Shown: one piece after another, positions 8,291-18,402 of the stretch
Layout of the letters: the number at the start of each line of letters is the position of its first letter
How positions within the stretch are numbered: position 1 is the stretch's first letter
Source of the DNA: Tateyamaria omphalii
GTDB taxonomy: Bacteria; Pseudomonadota; Alphaproteobacteria; Rhodobacterales; Rhodobacteraceae
Reading direction: 5' to 3'
DNA: 64,000 bases
NCBI RefSeq assembly: GCF_019802125.1
Contig: NZ_JAHVHT010000006.1
Span: 242,915 to 306,914, forward strand
Made by a program: the position numbers and the translations under genes
The notes under the pieces: generated by a model
What the model was told of the DNA's origin: nothing
Seen by the model: only the letters and a program-made list of their open reading frames with translations
Databases searched by the model: none

Positions 8291-8296
8291 CCCACA

Positions 8297-8887
8297 ATGC
8301 TCACTGACGGACATCACAACATCCCCAAGGGCAAAGTGGCCATGGTCGTCACCGATCTGGAGATGACCAGGCCGCAATATCGTGGCGCCCCCTGCCCCGA
8401 TGGCCTGACGCTCAAACCCATGGTGCGCGAGGTCGAGCCCTATCTCGACCTCTTCCGCCGCGTCGGCGGCCCATGGCTGTGGTATGGGCGCACGATCATG
8501 CCGGAACAAGAGCTTCACGACATCCTCGTCGACCCCGACACCGGCCTCTACACGCTGGAAAAGGACGGCCAGCCTGAGGCCCTGCTGGAACTCGACTTCA
8601 GCGTCAAAGGCGCGTGCGAGCTGGACTATTTCGGCCTCACGTCCACGCTGATCGGCACCGGCGCTGGGGCCTACCTGATGGACCGGGCCATCGAATTTGC
8701 TTTCGCCCGCGACATCACACGGTTCCACCTGCACACCTGCACCATCGACAGCCCGCAGGCACTTGGCTTTTACCGCCGGTCAGGGTTCACGCCCATCGGT
8801 CAGCGGATCGAGATTGCGGACGATCCACGCATCGTGCACGGCTACCCGCGCGACAATGCACCCCACGTGCCGATCATCGAACCCTAG
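8297..8887 (+). CDS. GNAT-family N-acetyltransferase
   Basis: 196 aa. The C-terminal half has the GNAT core: LDYFGLTSTLIGTGAGAYLMDRAIEFAF (motif A, acetyl-CoA pyrophosphate loop) and LHTCTIDSPQALGFYRRSGFTPIGQRIE (motif B). The acceptor is unknown. AAGGAG lies 6 bases before the ATG, overlapped by a hairpin. The stop overlaps the convergent secreted-protein gene by 4 bases. Confidence 0.85.
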   Translation: MLTDGHHNIPKGKVAMVVTDLEMTRPQYRGAPCPDGLTLKPMVREVEPYLDLFRRVGGPWLWYGRTIMPEQELHDILVDPDTGLYTLEKDGQPEALLELDFSVKGACELDYFGLTSTLIGTGAGAYLMDRAIEFAFARDITRFHLHTCTIDSPQALGFYRRSGFTPIGQRIEIADDPRIVHGYPRDNAPHVPIIEP

Positions 8888-9369
8888 CGCGGCCCCAGCG
8901 GCTCACATTTGCGCCCGGCCAGGCAGTCGCGTACCTGCGCAACCTGCGCGTCATCCGGACGACCAAAGAGAAACCCGCCGCACGCATTGGTGTGCAGCAC
9001 ATAGCTGTGCTCGGTCTGGCGCAGGAACCCCAGCATCTCACCGGGCTGCGGCTGCGGGCACCACGGGCCAAAGCACTGCACCTCCAGCACCACGTCCGTC
9101 TCGAACGGCTGGTCGATACCGCGCATGGTCAGGGCATCACCCTTGAACGTGGCCGGGATCAAAGTCACCTCTTGCGTCGGCGTCTGTCCGGACAAATCCA
9201 TCTCAGGCAGCAGATCCGCATCAAATTCCAGCTTTCCGAGCACAGGCACATAGCCCTCCTCGGCCGCAGCTGCTTCCTGATAGGCGTCGGTCACACCGTA
9301 CTGCATACAGGACAAGGCCAGGGCTGGCATCGGCGCACAGGCCAGAATGAAACTCAGGGCGCGAAGCAT
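8884..9369 (-). CDS. Secreted hypothetical protein
   Basis: 161 aa. A signal peptide (MLRALSFILACAPMPALALS) is followed by a small periplasmic domain with Cys residues in LSCMQYG, VQCFGPWCPQP, NACGG and DCLAGRKC, which could form disulfides. I do not recognise the family. ATG 9369 is chosen over an upstream in-frame start because AGAGG lies 7 bases before it and the signal peptide begins there. Confidence 0.7.
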   Translation of the reverse strand: MLRALSFILACAPMPALALSCMQYGVTDAYQEAAAAEEGYVPVLGKLEFDADLLPEMDLSGQTPTQEVTLIPATFKGDALTMRGIDQPFETDVVLEVQCFGPWCPQPQPGEMLGFLRQTEHSYVLHTNACGGFLFGRPDDAQVAQVRDCLAGRKCEPLGPR

Positions 9370-9435
9370 GGGCAAACCTCTTTCGTGTCGTTTGCCTTCC
9401 ACTTGGGATTGCAGCCCCCTGTTATGCAATAGCAC

Positions 9436-9918
9436 TCACAGATGCGGCGCGAATTCCTCAAGCACGCGCACATAGACATCGCGCTTGAACGGGACGATAG
9501 CCTCCGGCAACTCCGCCGGTGTCATCCATTTCCAGGCCGAAAACTCCGGATGCGCCGTTTCCAGATCAATCTGCGCGTCCGATCCATTGAAGCGCAGCAG
9601 AAACCACTTCTGCTTCTGCCCCCGATACTTGCCCTTCCACAGCTGCGGGATCAGGTCATGGGGCAACTCGTAGGGCAACCAATCTGCGGTCTCTGCCACC
9701 ACATCGACCAAGGCCGGGGAAATGGACGTCTCCTCCTCCAACTCCCGCAAGGCCGCCGTCTGCGCATCCTCGCCCTTGTCGACACCGCCCTGCGGCATCT
9801 GCCACGCGTCCTGGTACCGGTCCCGGCGCTGGCCCACCCAGACCAGACCCTCCCCATTCATCACCATCACGCCTACGTTCTTGCGATAGGGCAGCTTCTC
9901 GATCTCTTCGGGCATCAT
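9436..9918 (-). CDS. rppH: RNA pyrophosphohydrolase (Nudix)
   Basis: 160 aa. The Nudix box [20 protein letters not shown] is followed by the RppH/NudH features LPYELPHDL and [18 protein letters not shown] [13 protein letters not shown]. It removes pyrophosphate from 5' triphosphorylated RNA to start decay. ATG 9918 is preferred (GGAG 9 bases upstream; a second ATG at 9915). An upstream open extension to 10080 lacks similarity to the family and is left out. Confidence 0.92.
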   Translation of the reverse strand: MMPEEIEKLPYRKNVGVMVMNGEGLVWVGQRRDRYQDAWQMPQGGVDKGEDAQTAALRELEEETSISPALVDVVAETADWLPYELPHDLIPQLWKGKYRGQKQKWFLLRFNGSDAQIDLETAHPEFSAWKWMTPAELPEAIVPFKRDVYVRVLEEFAPHL

Positions 9919-10146
9919 TCCATCAATCTCCGAGACTTTTCGGGCGAAGAATACGATTTTTCGCACAAAGTGAAGGGTTTCGATTGTTTCCGTACCAAAA
10001 GCGTTACTAGCAAAACCCCGAACTTGTCCCGCGCCTGCCCCGTTCCTGCCCGATTTGATTGCGACACAGTATTGACACAAACCTGCCGCGTTTCCGCCGA
10101 TTTTAGGCGTTGGCGACGCGGCACTCGAGACTACTGTGGGGAAAAA

Positions 10147-10272
10147 ATGAAGAACTTACGAACCGCAATCGGCAAAGCTCAATCGCGGCTGACGCGATAC
10201 ATCAAGGACAACTACGAAGCCCTGACAATCACCCTGATGCTTGCGACGCTGATCGCGACATTGCTGCTCTAG
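10147..10272 (+). CDS. Small single-span membrane protein (41 aa)
   Basis: ATG at 10147 follows GGGGA by a few bases. The peptide has a basic amphipathic N-terminal half ([20 protein letters not shown]) and a C-terminal hydrophobic helix ([17 protein letters not shown]). The layout resembles small inner-membrane proteins. No family is recognised. The stop overlaps the end of the convergent GNAT gene by 4 bases, as is common between real genes here. Evidence is coding plausibility only. Confidence 0.5.
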   Translation: MKNLRTAIGKAQSRLTRYIKDNYEALTITLMLATLIATLLL

Positions 10273-10754
10273 GTCAGCACCGCGAGTGATTTTTCCATTT
10301 CGGCTCTTTCCAGCGCTTCTCCGGCCCGATGTACGGCTTCGCGCCTGCTCACCCGGAAACCGCGCGCTGCAAAAGCGGGTTGCGCAATCAGCGAAGCATG
10401 GACCCACAAGCGATGCTGCCCAGCCGCAAGCGCGTCTGCTTCTGTCCGAGAATAGAGTGCGGAAAACACACCCCGGCCCTGCCACTCCGGGACGACAAAT
10501 GCGAGGTCGACATAGGCACCTTGCCTCGTGATGAATCCCACTGGCGCGCCATGCGCCTCCGCCACGACAACGTCCTGCGCCGCCAGTTTCCACGCCCACC
10601 CGTCCCCGGCATGGGGCGCGGCGCACCACGCGATCCGCTGGGCCTCGGTGTACGCACTGGGCCCCTCCCGGATTGCCCGAAACATGACCCGGCCAAGAGC
10701 ATCCGCCTCGCCCGCAATCATGTCGCGCAGCACAAATTCCGTTGCCTCATCCAT
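10269..10754 (-). CDS. GNAT-family N-acetyltransferase
   Basis: 161 aa. The acetyl-CoA loop is seen as VDLAFVVPEWQGRGVFSALYSRTEADA, followed by LWVHASLIAQPAFAARGFRVSRRE. The substrate is unknown. ATG 10754 is chosen because the conserved domain starts there; the frame is open to 10844 but that part is unlike the family. A likely single gene, convergent with the small membrane protein. Confidence 0.82.
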   Translation of the reverse strand: MDEATEFVLRDMIAGEADALGRVMFRAIREGPSAYTEAQRIAWCAAPHAGDGWAWKLAAQDVVVAEAHGAPVGFITRQGAYVDLAFVVPEWQGRGVFSALYSRTEADALAAGQHRLWVHASLIAQPAFAARGFRVSRREAVHRAGEALERAEMEKSLAVLT

Positions 10755-10864
10755 CGCTCTGCCGTCCGCTTCGTTAGGCCCATGGCAAGGAATGGCACCC
10801 AAACCGTTCCCATATCTGCGCCCCACCGCTACCCCATGGGGCAAGCATTAAAAACCACACAAAT

Positions 10865-10882
10865 CTGTCCCCGCGGGGACAG
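10865..10882. promoter_or_regulatory. Perfect 18-bp palindrome upstream of the FadH-like gene
   Basis: CTGTCCCCGCGGGGACAG is fully self-complementary, with a partial repeat (CCGTCCCC) right after it. It lies 87 bases before the FadH-like start and 110 bases before the divergent GNAT start. It may be an operator; no regulator gene is adjacent. Confidence 0.4.
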
Positions 10883-10899
10883 CCGTCCCCACCGGGTGA

Positions 10900-12996
<2,097 letters not shown>

Positions 12997-13046
12997 GGCG
13001 GATCAGGATCCGGGTTACCATTCGTAAGGCGGACGTGTCGTCCGCC
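12997..13046. repeat. REP-like double hairpin element, copy 1
   Basis: Right after a stop codon lie two palindromes: CGGATC-AG-GATCCG (12999-13012) and GGCGGACG-TGT-CGTCCGCC (13028-13046), joined by a TTAC...GTAAGG spacer. The same arrangement recurs at 49695-49753, so it is a dispersed element. It may act as a transcription end or mRNA stabiliser. Confidence 0.65.
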
Positions 13047-13093
13047 CGTGCCGGAGAGTTGCCGCACGCGGCGCGCAGAGATAGCGTGCGGCC

Positions 13094-14029
13094 ATGACCA
13101 TTTGCGCCTTCGACATCACGCCTGACGCCGTCCTCATCGCCAGCGTGGAAACACCGCCCGAAGCGGGATACCGCTGGGTCCATTTCGATCTGAGCGACGC
13201 GGACCTGACCGGGTTTCTCGACGCGCATGTCCCGCCCATTCCAGCCGCAGCCCTCGTGGCGCCAGAGACGCGGCCCCGCGCCGATCGCTATGGCGACGGG
13301 CTGATCCTGAACCTGCGGGGCGTGAACATGAACGAAGACGGGCCTGCCGATCAGATGGTGGCCGTGCGCATGTGGGTGACCGCGCAACTGGTGGTCACGG
13401 TGCGGATGCGCAAGGTCTTTGCCCTGGACGAGATGCGGGTGGAGGCCGAAGCCGGTCACGCGCCCGGCACGCCGATGCGATTTGTGTCGGCCCTCGCCAC
13501 CCGGCTGATGGGACGGGTGCAGGACACTGTCTTTGATCTGTCGGGTCGGGTCGATGCGATGGAGGACAGCGTTCAGGACGATGATCAGCCGCTGCCCACT
13601 GAACTGGCGGAGGAGCGGCGCATGGCCATACGCTTGCGCAGGTATCTGGCGCCGCAACGCGATGCGCTGGTGGCCCTTGTGGGCACCGACAGCCCCTTGA
13701 TGAGCCAGGGCACGCGCGACCTGCTGCGCGAGCAGGCGAACCTGGCAAAGCTGAATGTCGAGGAGCTGGAGGGGCTGATTGCCCGGATGACCGCCGTGCA
13801 GGACCATCACACGGCGCAAGCGGCGCTTTTGCAAGGGCACAATGGTTATGTGCTGTCCATCGTGGCCGCCGTGTTCCTGCCGCTGGGCTTTGTCACGGGG
13901 CTGTTCGGCGTGAACGTTGCAGGCATGCCGGGGATCGAGACACCCTGGGCTTTTGCCGCGCTTTGCGCAGCACTTGTGGTGATGACCGTTGGGGCGGTGT
14001 GGGTCCTGCGCCGGCTCAAGTGGATCTGA
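13094..14029 (+). CDS. zntB: ZntB/CorA-family zinc transporter
   Basis: 311 aa. A long soluble N-terminal domain with helical stretches is followed by two C-terminal transmembrane helices. The selectivity loop is FGVNVAGMPG, the GVN variant typical of ZntB instead of GMN of CorA. The protein should form a pentameric inner-membrane channel for Zn2+ flux coupled to protons. The ATG follows a purine-rich stretch (AGAGATAG). Confidence 0.88.
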   Translation: MTICAFDITPDAVLIASVETPPEAGYRWVHFDLSDADLTGFLDAHVPPIPAAALVAPETRPRADRYGDGLILNLRGVNMNEDGPADQMVAVRMWVTAQLVVTVRMRKVFALDEMRVEAEAGHAPGTPMRFVSALATRLMGRVQDTVFDLSGRVDAMEDSVQDDDQPLPTELAEERRMAIRLRRYLAPQRDALVALVGTDSPLMSQGTRDLLREQANLAKLNVEELEGLIARMTAVQDHHTAQAALLQGHNGYVLSIVAAVFLPLGFVTGLFGVNVAGMPGIETPWAFAALCAALVVMTVGAVWVLRRLKWI

Positions 14030-14046
14030 ACCGGCGCGGCAAAAGC

Positions 14047-14487
14047 TTATTCTACGGTGATCGTGATCACCTCGCTCACCACCGGATCGGCGTGGGGCAC
14101 GTGGTTCAGGTCGCCCAGGACAAGCTGCATCGTGTGCTCGCCCGCAGGTAGATCGAGCGTCACCTGCGTCTGACCGCCGCCGAAGTGGATGTGGTTTTCA
14201 TCCGCAGGCAGACCGTATTGCAGTTCCTCTTCGCCTTCGGGTCCTTCACCCAGAGGCGGGCGGTTGAGCAGGATGTGATGGTGGCCCGTGTTGTCCGCCT
14301 CTGTCCCGGCGGGCGCGACGCCCATCCCGTCCAGCCCGAAGATGACCGTGACCGGCGATGACACGGTGTCCCCGTCCGCGATGTTCACGAAGTACACCCG
14401 CGCATCGTCAGGCGCCGGTGTGTCCTGCGCAAGCGCCGGGGCGGCCAGCAATGTTGCAAAAGTCACGGCTTTGACAATGGATTTCAT
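14047..14487 (-). CDS. DUF4399 periplasmic protein
   Basis: 146 aa. A signal peptide (MKSIVKAVTFATLLAAPALAQ) precedes a DUF4399 domain with histidine-rich segments GHHHILLNRPP and ENHIHFGGGQTQ and the final LVLGDLNHVPHADPVVSE. The domain is widespread in proteobacteria and of unknown function; the His clusters hint at metal binding, which is inference. ATG 14487 is supported by GGAGGA 9 bases upstream. Divergent from an ECF sigma gene, which might control it. Confidence 0.85.
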   Translation of the reverse strand: MKSIVKAVTFATLLAAPALAQDTPAPDDARVYFVNIADGDTVSSPVTVIFGLDGMGVAPAGTEADNTGHHHILLNRPPLGEGPEGEEELQYGLPADENHIHFGGGQTQVTLDLPAGEHTMQLVLGDLNHVPHADPVVSEVITITVE

Positions 14488-14510
14488 TTCAATTTTCCTC
14501 CAGGACATGT

Positions 14511-14536
14511 TGAACTTAGAAACACGGTAACACGTC
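14511..14536 (+). promoter_or_regulatory. Possible ECF-type promoter of the sigma/anti-sigma operon
   Basis: TGAACTT (14511-14517) and CGTC (14533-14536) are spaced by 17 bases counting from TGAAC, close to the GGAAC-N16/17-CGTC pattern used by many ECF sigma factors. Such promoters usually mean autoregulation. Seen by eye only; the first base deviates from the consensus. Confidence 0.4.
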
Positions 14537-14581
14537 AGGACAGAATTTATTCGGACCGCCGCTGAAATTTCTTACCGCGCT

Positions 14582-15073
14582 GTGCGCGATGGCATGGCCG
14601 AGGTGCATCCGCGCCTCTGGCGTTATGCCGTATCGCTGACCGGACGCCGGGACTGGGCAGACGATCTGGTGCAAACCACCTGCCTGCGCGCCTTGGACAA
14701 ATCCGACCAGTTTGAACCGGGCACGCATCTGGACCGCTGGATGTTCCGGATGGCCCAGCGCATCTGGCTGAACGAGCTGCGCTCGCGCAAGGTGCGCACC
14801 GGTGGCGGGCTGGTGCCTGTCGAAGAAATTGACCTTCCCGACAAATCCCCCGGCGCAGAAACGAATATTCTGGCGCGTGACGTGTTGAACAGGGTGAACG
14901 GACTGCCCGAGGCCCAACGACAGGCCGTGGTTCTGGTCTATGTAGAGGGGTACGCTTACAAGGAAGCGGCTGAGATTATGGAGATTCCCATCGGCACCGT
15001 GATGAGCCGGCTGGCGGCGGCCCGCAAGCGGCTCAACACCGAGATGGCGGGGGAAAAGGCACAGGCTCAATGA
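14582..15073 (+). CDS. ECF-family RNA polymerase sigma factor
   Basis: 163 aa from the GTG at 14582. Region 2 is seen in RRDWADDLVQTTCLRAL and DRWMFRMAQRIWLNELRSRK. Region 4 is GLPEAQRQAVVLVYVEGYAYKEAAEIMEIPIGTVMSRLAAARKRL. The start is uncertain: ATG 14594 is the next choice, and a rare ATT start at 14549 behind TCAGGA would add residues upstream. It overlaps the anti-sigma gene (ATGA), which indicates coupled synthesis. Confidence 0.88.
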   Translation: MRDGMAEVHPRLWRYAVSLTGRRDWADDLVQTTCLRALDKSDQFEPGTHLDRWMFRMAQRIWLNELRSRKVRTGGGLVPVEEIDLPDKSPGAETNILARDVLNRVNGLPEAQRQAVVLVYVEGYAYKEAAEIMEIPIGTVMSRLAAARKRLNTEMAGEKAQAQ

Positions 15074-15849
15074 CACACGTGCGCGCATTTTCAGATGAAG
15101 AGTTGACTGCCTACCTTGATGGGGAAGCGGACGACGCCCTGCACGCCGAGATTGATGCAGCGCTTGAGGCCGACCCGGCTGTGGCCGATCAGCTTGCCAC
15201 CCTTGATATTCCGATGGCCCCCATCGCGGAAGCTTACGAGGCGCTGCTGCAGGATGCGCCGCCGATGCCGGAGTTGCCCGAGGCGCCCCCTGTGGCACCT
15301 GCTGCCGTTGCATCGACGCGCGGGCGGTGGACATGGGGCGTGGGCACCTTTGCCACCGGTCTGGCCGCGGGTCTGGCCGTTGCGATGTTCACAGGCTTTG
15401 GCACCCCCGAGCCCGTGCCGCGCGGCTGGGTGTCCTTTGTCGCCTCTTACCAGGCGCTTTATACACCCGAGACATTGGCCATTGCGGATCCGAGCACGGA
15501 CGACGCAGCAATGCAGCTTGCGGCCGTGTCGGATGCGCTTGGCATTGATGTGACCGGACTTCCGCAAACGCAGGGCCTGACCTTCAAGCGGGCGCAGGTG
15601 CTGGGGTTCAACGACAAGCCGCTGGTGCAGATCGCCTTTGCCCGTGCCGATGGCACGCCGGTTGCCTTGTGCATCATTCCTGCGGGCCCTGACGCCGCCC
15701 CCGTGAGCATGGGCGCTGCCGAGGGCATGGATCTCGCCCGGTGGAACACGCCCGGCTACGGCTTTTTGCTGATCGGCGGGACCGATGCGGCACCCTTGGC
15801 CGAAGAAGCCGAAACCTTCCAATCCTGGAGCGCGGATATCGCCATCTGA
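15070..15849 (+). CDS. Anti-sigma factor, single-span membrane protein
   Basis: 259 aa. The cytoplasmic N-terminus (FSDEELTAYLDGEADDALHAEIDAALEADPAVADQLA) resembles a short zinc-less anti-sigma domain. One transmembrane helix follows at about residues 92-112 (WGVGTFATGLAAGLAVAMF), then a periplasmic domain of about 140 residues. It would hold the adjacent ECF sigma factor at the membrane until an envelope or redox signal arrives. The ATGA overlap with the sigma gene supports the pairing. Confidence 0.8.
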   Translation: MTHVRAFSDEELTAYLDGEADDALHAEIDAALEADPAVADQLATLDIPMAPIAEAYEALLQDAPPMPELPEAPPVAPAAVASTRGRWTWGVGTFATGLAAGLAVAMFTGFGTPEPVPRGWVSFVASYQALYTPETLAIADPSTDDAAMQLAAVSDALGIDVTGLPQTQGLTFKRAQVLGFNDKPLVQIAFARADGTPVALCIIPAGPDAAPVSMGAAEGMDLARWNTPGYGFLLIGGTDAAPLAEEAETFQSWSADIAI

Positions 15850-15982
15850 GGCTCGTCTGGTCGTTTCCATGCCATGAACGATCCCTGCAATGACCGCGAT
15901 ACTGTCCAACCCTTGCCCTGATCCTGCCCAGATTCGCCCGCATACCTGCCCTCAACACCAAGTGATTTGAGAGGCAATGGGC

Positions 15983-16888
15983 ATGGATCGCCTTACAGAG
16001 ATGGAAGCATTCGCGACGGTCGTGGACCAGGGCGGTTTTACCGACGCAGCCAAGAAGATGGGGATTTCCAAATCCGCCGTCTCCAAGCACGTGTCGTCGC
16101 TCGAGGCCCGTTTGGGGGCGCGCCTGTTGAACCGCACCACGCGCCGCGTGAGCCCGACCGAGATCGGTCTTGCCTACTACGATCGCGCCCGCCGCGTTCT
16201 GAATGACGCAGGCGAGGCGGATTCGCTTGTCACATCCATGCAGTCGGCGCCTTCGGGCCTGTTGCGGATTTCGGTCGCGACGGATTTTGGCGTGAACCAC
16301 CTGTCGCCGCGCTTGTCCGAGTTTCTGGCCGATTTCCCGGACATCACGGTCAACATGGTGCTGAACAATCGCTATGTTGAGCTGATTTCCGAAGGGTTCG
16401 ACATGGCCGTGCGCATTGGTGAGTTGGAGGACAGCACTTTGCGTGCCCGCAAGCTGACCGAAACCACGAAGCGGATGATCGCGAGCCCGAAGTACTTCGA
16501 GCAATACGGCCGCCCCGAAAAGATCGACGATCTGAACGAGCACAAGCTGCTGCACTATTCCAACCAGTCATCCGGCAATGTCTGGAAGCTGACCGCGCCG
16601 TCGGGCGAGAAGCGCCAGGTGCGTACGGCGGGCTGGCTGAGCGTGAATGACGGGCAGTCCCTGCTCAACGCCGCCATCTCCGGCCTTGGCATCGCCTATC
16701 TGCCCAGCTTCCTCTACGCCGATGCGCTGGAACAGGGTCTGGTCGAGGACGCGATCCCCGATCTGCCGATGGAGACCCAAGGCATCTATGCCGTGTACCC
16801 GCCGGGCCGTTTCACGCAGCCCAAGGTCCGCGCCTTCATTGATTTCCTGGTCCACGCCTTTGCCGAAAAGGGTCCGGCGGACTGGTAA
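15983..16888 (+). CDS. LysR-family transcriptional regulator
   Basis: 301 aa. The N-terminal winged HTH (MEAFATVVDQGGFTDAAKKMGISKSAVSKHVSSLEARLGARLLNRTTR) is of the LTTR type. The C-terminal domain is the PBP2_CrgA-like effector domain (FGVNHLSPRLSEFLADFPDITVN). ATG 15983 is preferred to ATG 15977 because GAGG then sits 8 bases upstream. No divergent partner; the target is unknown. Followed by a strong terminator. Confidence 0.9.
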   Translation: MDRLTEMEAFATVVDQGGFTDAAKKMGISKSAVSKHVSSLEARLGARLLNRTTRRVSPTEIGLAYYDRARRVLNDAGEADSLVTSMQSAPSGLLRISVATDFGVNHLSPRLSEFLADFPDITVNMVLNNRYVELISEGFDMAVRIGELEDSTLRARKLTETTKRMIASPKYFEQYGRPEKIDDLNEHKLLHYSNQSSGNVWKLTAPSGEKRQVRTAGWLSVNDGQSLLNAAISGLGIAYLPSFLYADALEQGLVEDAIPDLPMETQGIYAVYPPGRFTQPKVRAFIDFLVHAFAEKGPADW

Positions 16889-16922
16889 GACTTAACCAAC
16901 CTCCCCTCGGTTAAACACCTGA

Positions 16923-16950
16923 CCCCGGTGCCCACGCACCGGGGTTTTTT
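16923..16950 (+). terminator. Rho-independent terminator after the LysR gene
   Basis: CCCCGGTG paired with CACCGGGG around a 6-base loop, followed by six T. It lies 35 bases beyond the LysR stop. Confidence 0.92.
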
Positions 16951-16987
16951 CGTGGTTCAAGATTGCGGTTCGGATTGGCGCAGCAGG

Positions 16988-17569
16988 TTACGCCGCCAGG
17001 CGGTAGACATGCGATGAGACACCGTTGTCGAGCGTTTCCGCAGCCAAGAGATGCACCGGCTGGTGTGTGCTGTTCCCCTCAAAGAGCCGCTTTCCGGCCC
17101 CGACCAGCACCGGAAATGTCCAGAGCCGCAGTTCATCCACAAGGCCGTGACCCATCAATGATCGCACGAGCATGGCGCTGCCATGGACCTGCAACAACGG
17201 TCCGTCCTGCGCCTTGAGCGCATTGATCTCATCGAAGAGCTTCCCGGTCAGTATCTGTGTATGCTGCCATTCTGTCGCGATCGGAGATGACGTCATCACG
17301 TATTTCGCACTTCCATTGAGACGTTCGGCCGCCTTGGACCCGCTGACCTGCGGCCAATGATTGGCGAAAAGGTCATAGGTCCTGCGCCCAAGCACGATGT
17401 CGTAGGGGTCGGCCATGGCTGTCCGAAGAACGTGATCCATGACACCGTCCCAGTAGGGTGTGGCCCAGCCGCCATGTGCAAAACCGGCCGACCTGTCTTC
17501 GTCCACCGATCCCGGAGCCTGCATGACGCCGTCGAGCGTGACGAAGGCAAGGACCGCGAGGTCCCTCAC
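16988..17569 (-). CDS. RibD C-terminal / dihydrofolate reductase-like protein
   Basis: 193 aa from a GTG at 17569 that overlaps the TGA of the SRPBCC gene (GTGA). The RibD_C/DHFR-like fold is seen in LAVLAFVTLDGVMQAPG, then VLGRRTYDLFANHWP and LQVHGSAMLVRSLMGHGLVDELRLWTFPVLVGAGKRLF. These YyaP/YwjB-like proteins bind NADPH; substrates are mostly unknown. The frame is open further upstream to 17629, but the coupled GTG fits the fold's start. Last gene of the ArsR operon. Confidence 0.85.
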   Translation of the reverse strand: MRDLAVLAFVTLDGVMQAPGSVDEDRSAGFAHGGWATPYWDGVMDHVLRTAMADPYDIVLGRRTYDLFANHWPQVSGSKAAERLNGSAKYVMTSSPIATEWQHTQILTGKLFDEINALKAQDGPLLQVHGSAMLVRSLMGHGLVDELRLWTFPVLVGAGKRLFEGNSTHQPVHLLAAETLDNGVSSHVYRLAA

Positions 17570-18063
17570 GACGTCGATTCCCGTTCTGATTGCACCAACA
17601 CGGCCAGTTTGTCGAACGCCTGGTTCCAACCTCCTGCACCTGCTGTGCCTTCTGCCACACCGACATGCACCATTGTCATCTTCGTCTGATCACCGTCCGC
17701 GACCAGTTCAACGATCACCTCGGTGATGTCGGGAAAGCCGTCCGGCATGCCCATGCTCTGCGGAGACAGGATCGTGCCGTCAGGATCGCACATGCTTTCG
17801 GTGTAGACGAGCCGCCTTGGTGCCGTGACCTCTTTGTAGACGCCCGTGAACCACATCGTCATGGTTCGATCCGGCGACTGTATTTCCATACACACCTTGC
17901 GCGTGCCGCCCACGCTCAAATCCATTTCGGCCGTAGGCACGGTCATGCCGTTGGGTCCGTACCATTTTTTGAACAGCGCGGGATCTGTCCACATCTGCCA
18001 CACGAGTTCGATCGGCGCGTCAAATACGCGCTCGATACGCAGAAAATCCTGTCCTTTGGTCAT
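17566..18063 (-). CDS. SRPBCC/AHSA1-family protein
   Basis: 165 aa. AHSA1-type START-like fold: LRIERVFDAPIELVWQMWTDPALFKKWYGPNGMTV, a central strand with GVYKEVTAPRRLVYTESM, and the C-terminal GWNQAFDKLA. Such proteins form a hydrophobic cavity and often sit behind ArsR regulators. The start overlaps the ArsR stop by one base, and the stop overlaps the next gene by 4 bases. Confidence 0.9.
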   Translation of the reverse strand: MTKGQDFLRIERVFDAPIELVWQMWTDPALFKKWYGPNGMTVPTAEMDLSVGGTRKVCMEIQSPDRTMTMWFTGVYKEVTAPRRLVYTESMCDPDGTILSPQSMGMPDGFPDITEVIVELVADGDQTKMTMVHVGVAEGTAGAGGWNQAFDKLAVLVQSERESTS

Positions 18064-18395
18064 CAGCTGTCATCCTTCATGTCGTGCAAAAGCTGTTCCA
18101 TCGTGTCAAATCGCGCTTCCCAGATGGGCCGGTACATGTCGGTCCATGCAGCGATGTCCTTCAGCGGGCCGGGTTCAAGAGTGCATGGCCGAAACTGGGC
18201 GTTCCTGTCACGTTTGATCAGGCCCGCGGTTTCGAGCACACGAATATGTCTGGAGACCGCTGGCAACGACATCTCGAACGGTTCGGCCAGGGTGTTCACG
18301 GTTGCCGTGCCTTTTGCCAGGCGGGCCAGGATGGCCCGGCGGACCGGGTGCGCAAGCGCGGCAAATGCGGCGTCGAGTTGATCATCGGAATTCAT
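18063..18395 (-). CDS. ArsR-family HTH repressor
   Basis: 110 aa from the ATG at 18395; an upstream in-frame ATG at 18404 falls inside the promoter -10 element. Winged HTH: FAALAHPVRRAILARLAKG, MSLPAVSRHIRVLETAGLIKRDR. No cysteine metal site is seen, and the C-terminus (WEARFDTMEQLLHDMK) is that of SdpR-like ArsR repressors paired with SRPBCC proteins. First gene of a three-gene operon. There is no ribosome-binding site, and the predicted transcript start falls at the ATG, so the mRNA is probably leaderless. Confidence 0.9.
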   Translation of the reverse strand: MNSDDQLDAAFAALAHPVRRAILARLAKGTATVNTLAEPFEMSLPAVSRHIRVLETAGLIKRDRNAQFRPCTLEPGPLKDIAAWTDMYRPIWEARFDTMEQLLHDMKDDS

Positions 18396-18402
18396 GCCGG
18401 GC

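Noticed and set aside
9919..10080. N-terminal extension of RppH
   Set aside because: The added 54 residues do not resemble the family, and a ribosome-binding site precedes the internal ATG.
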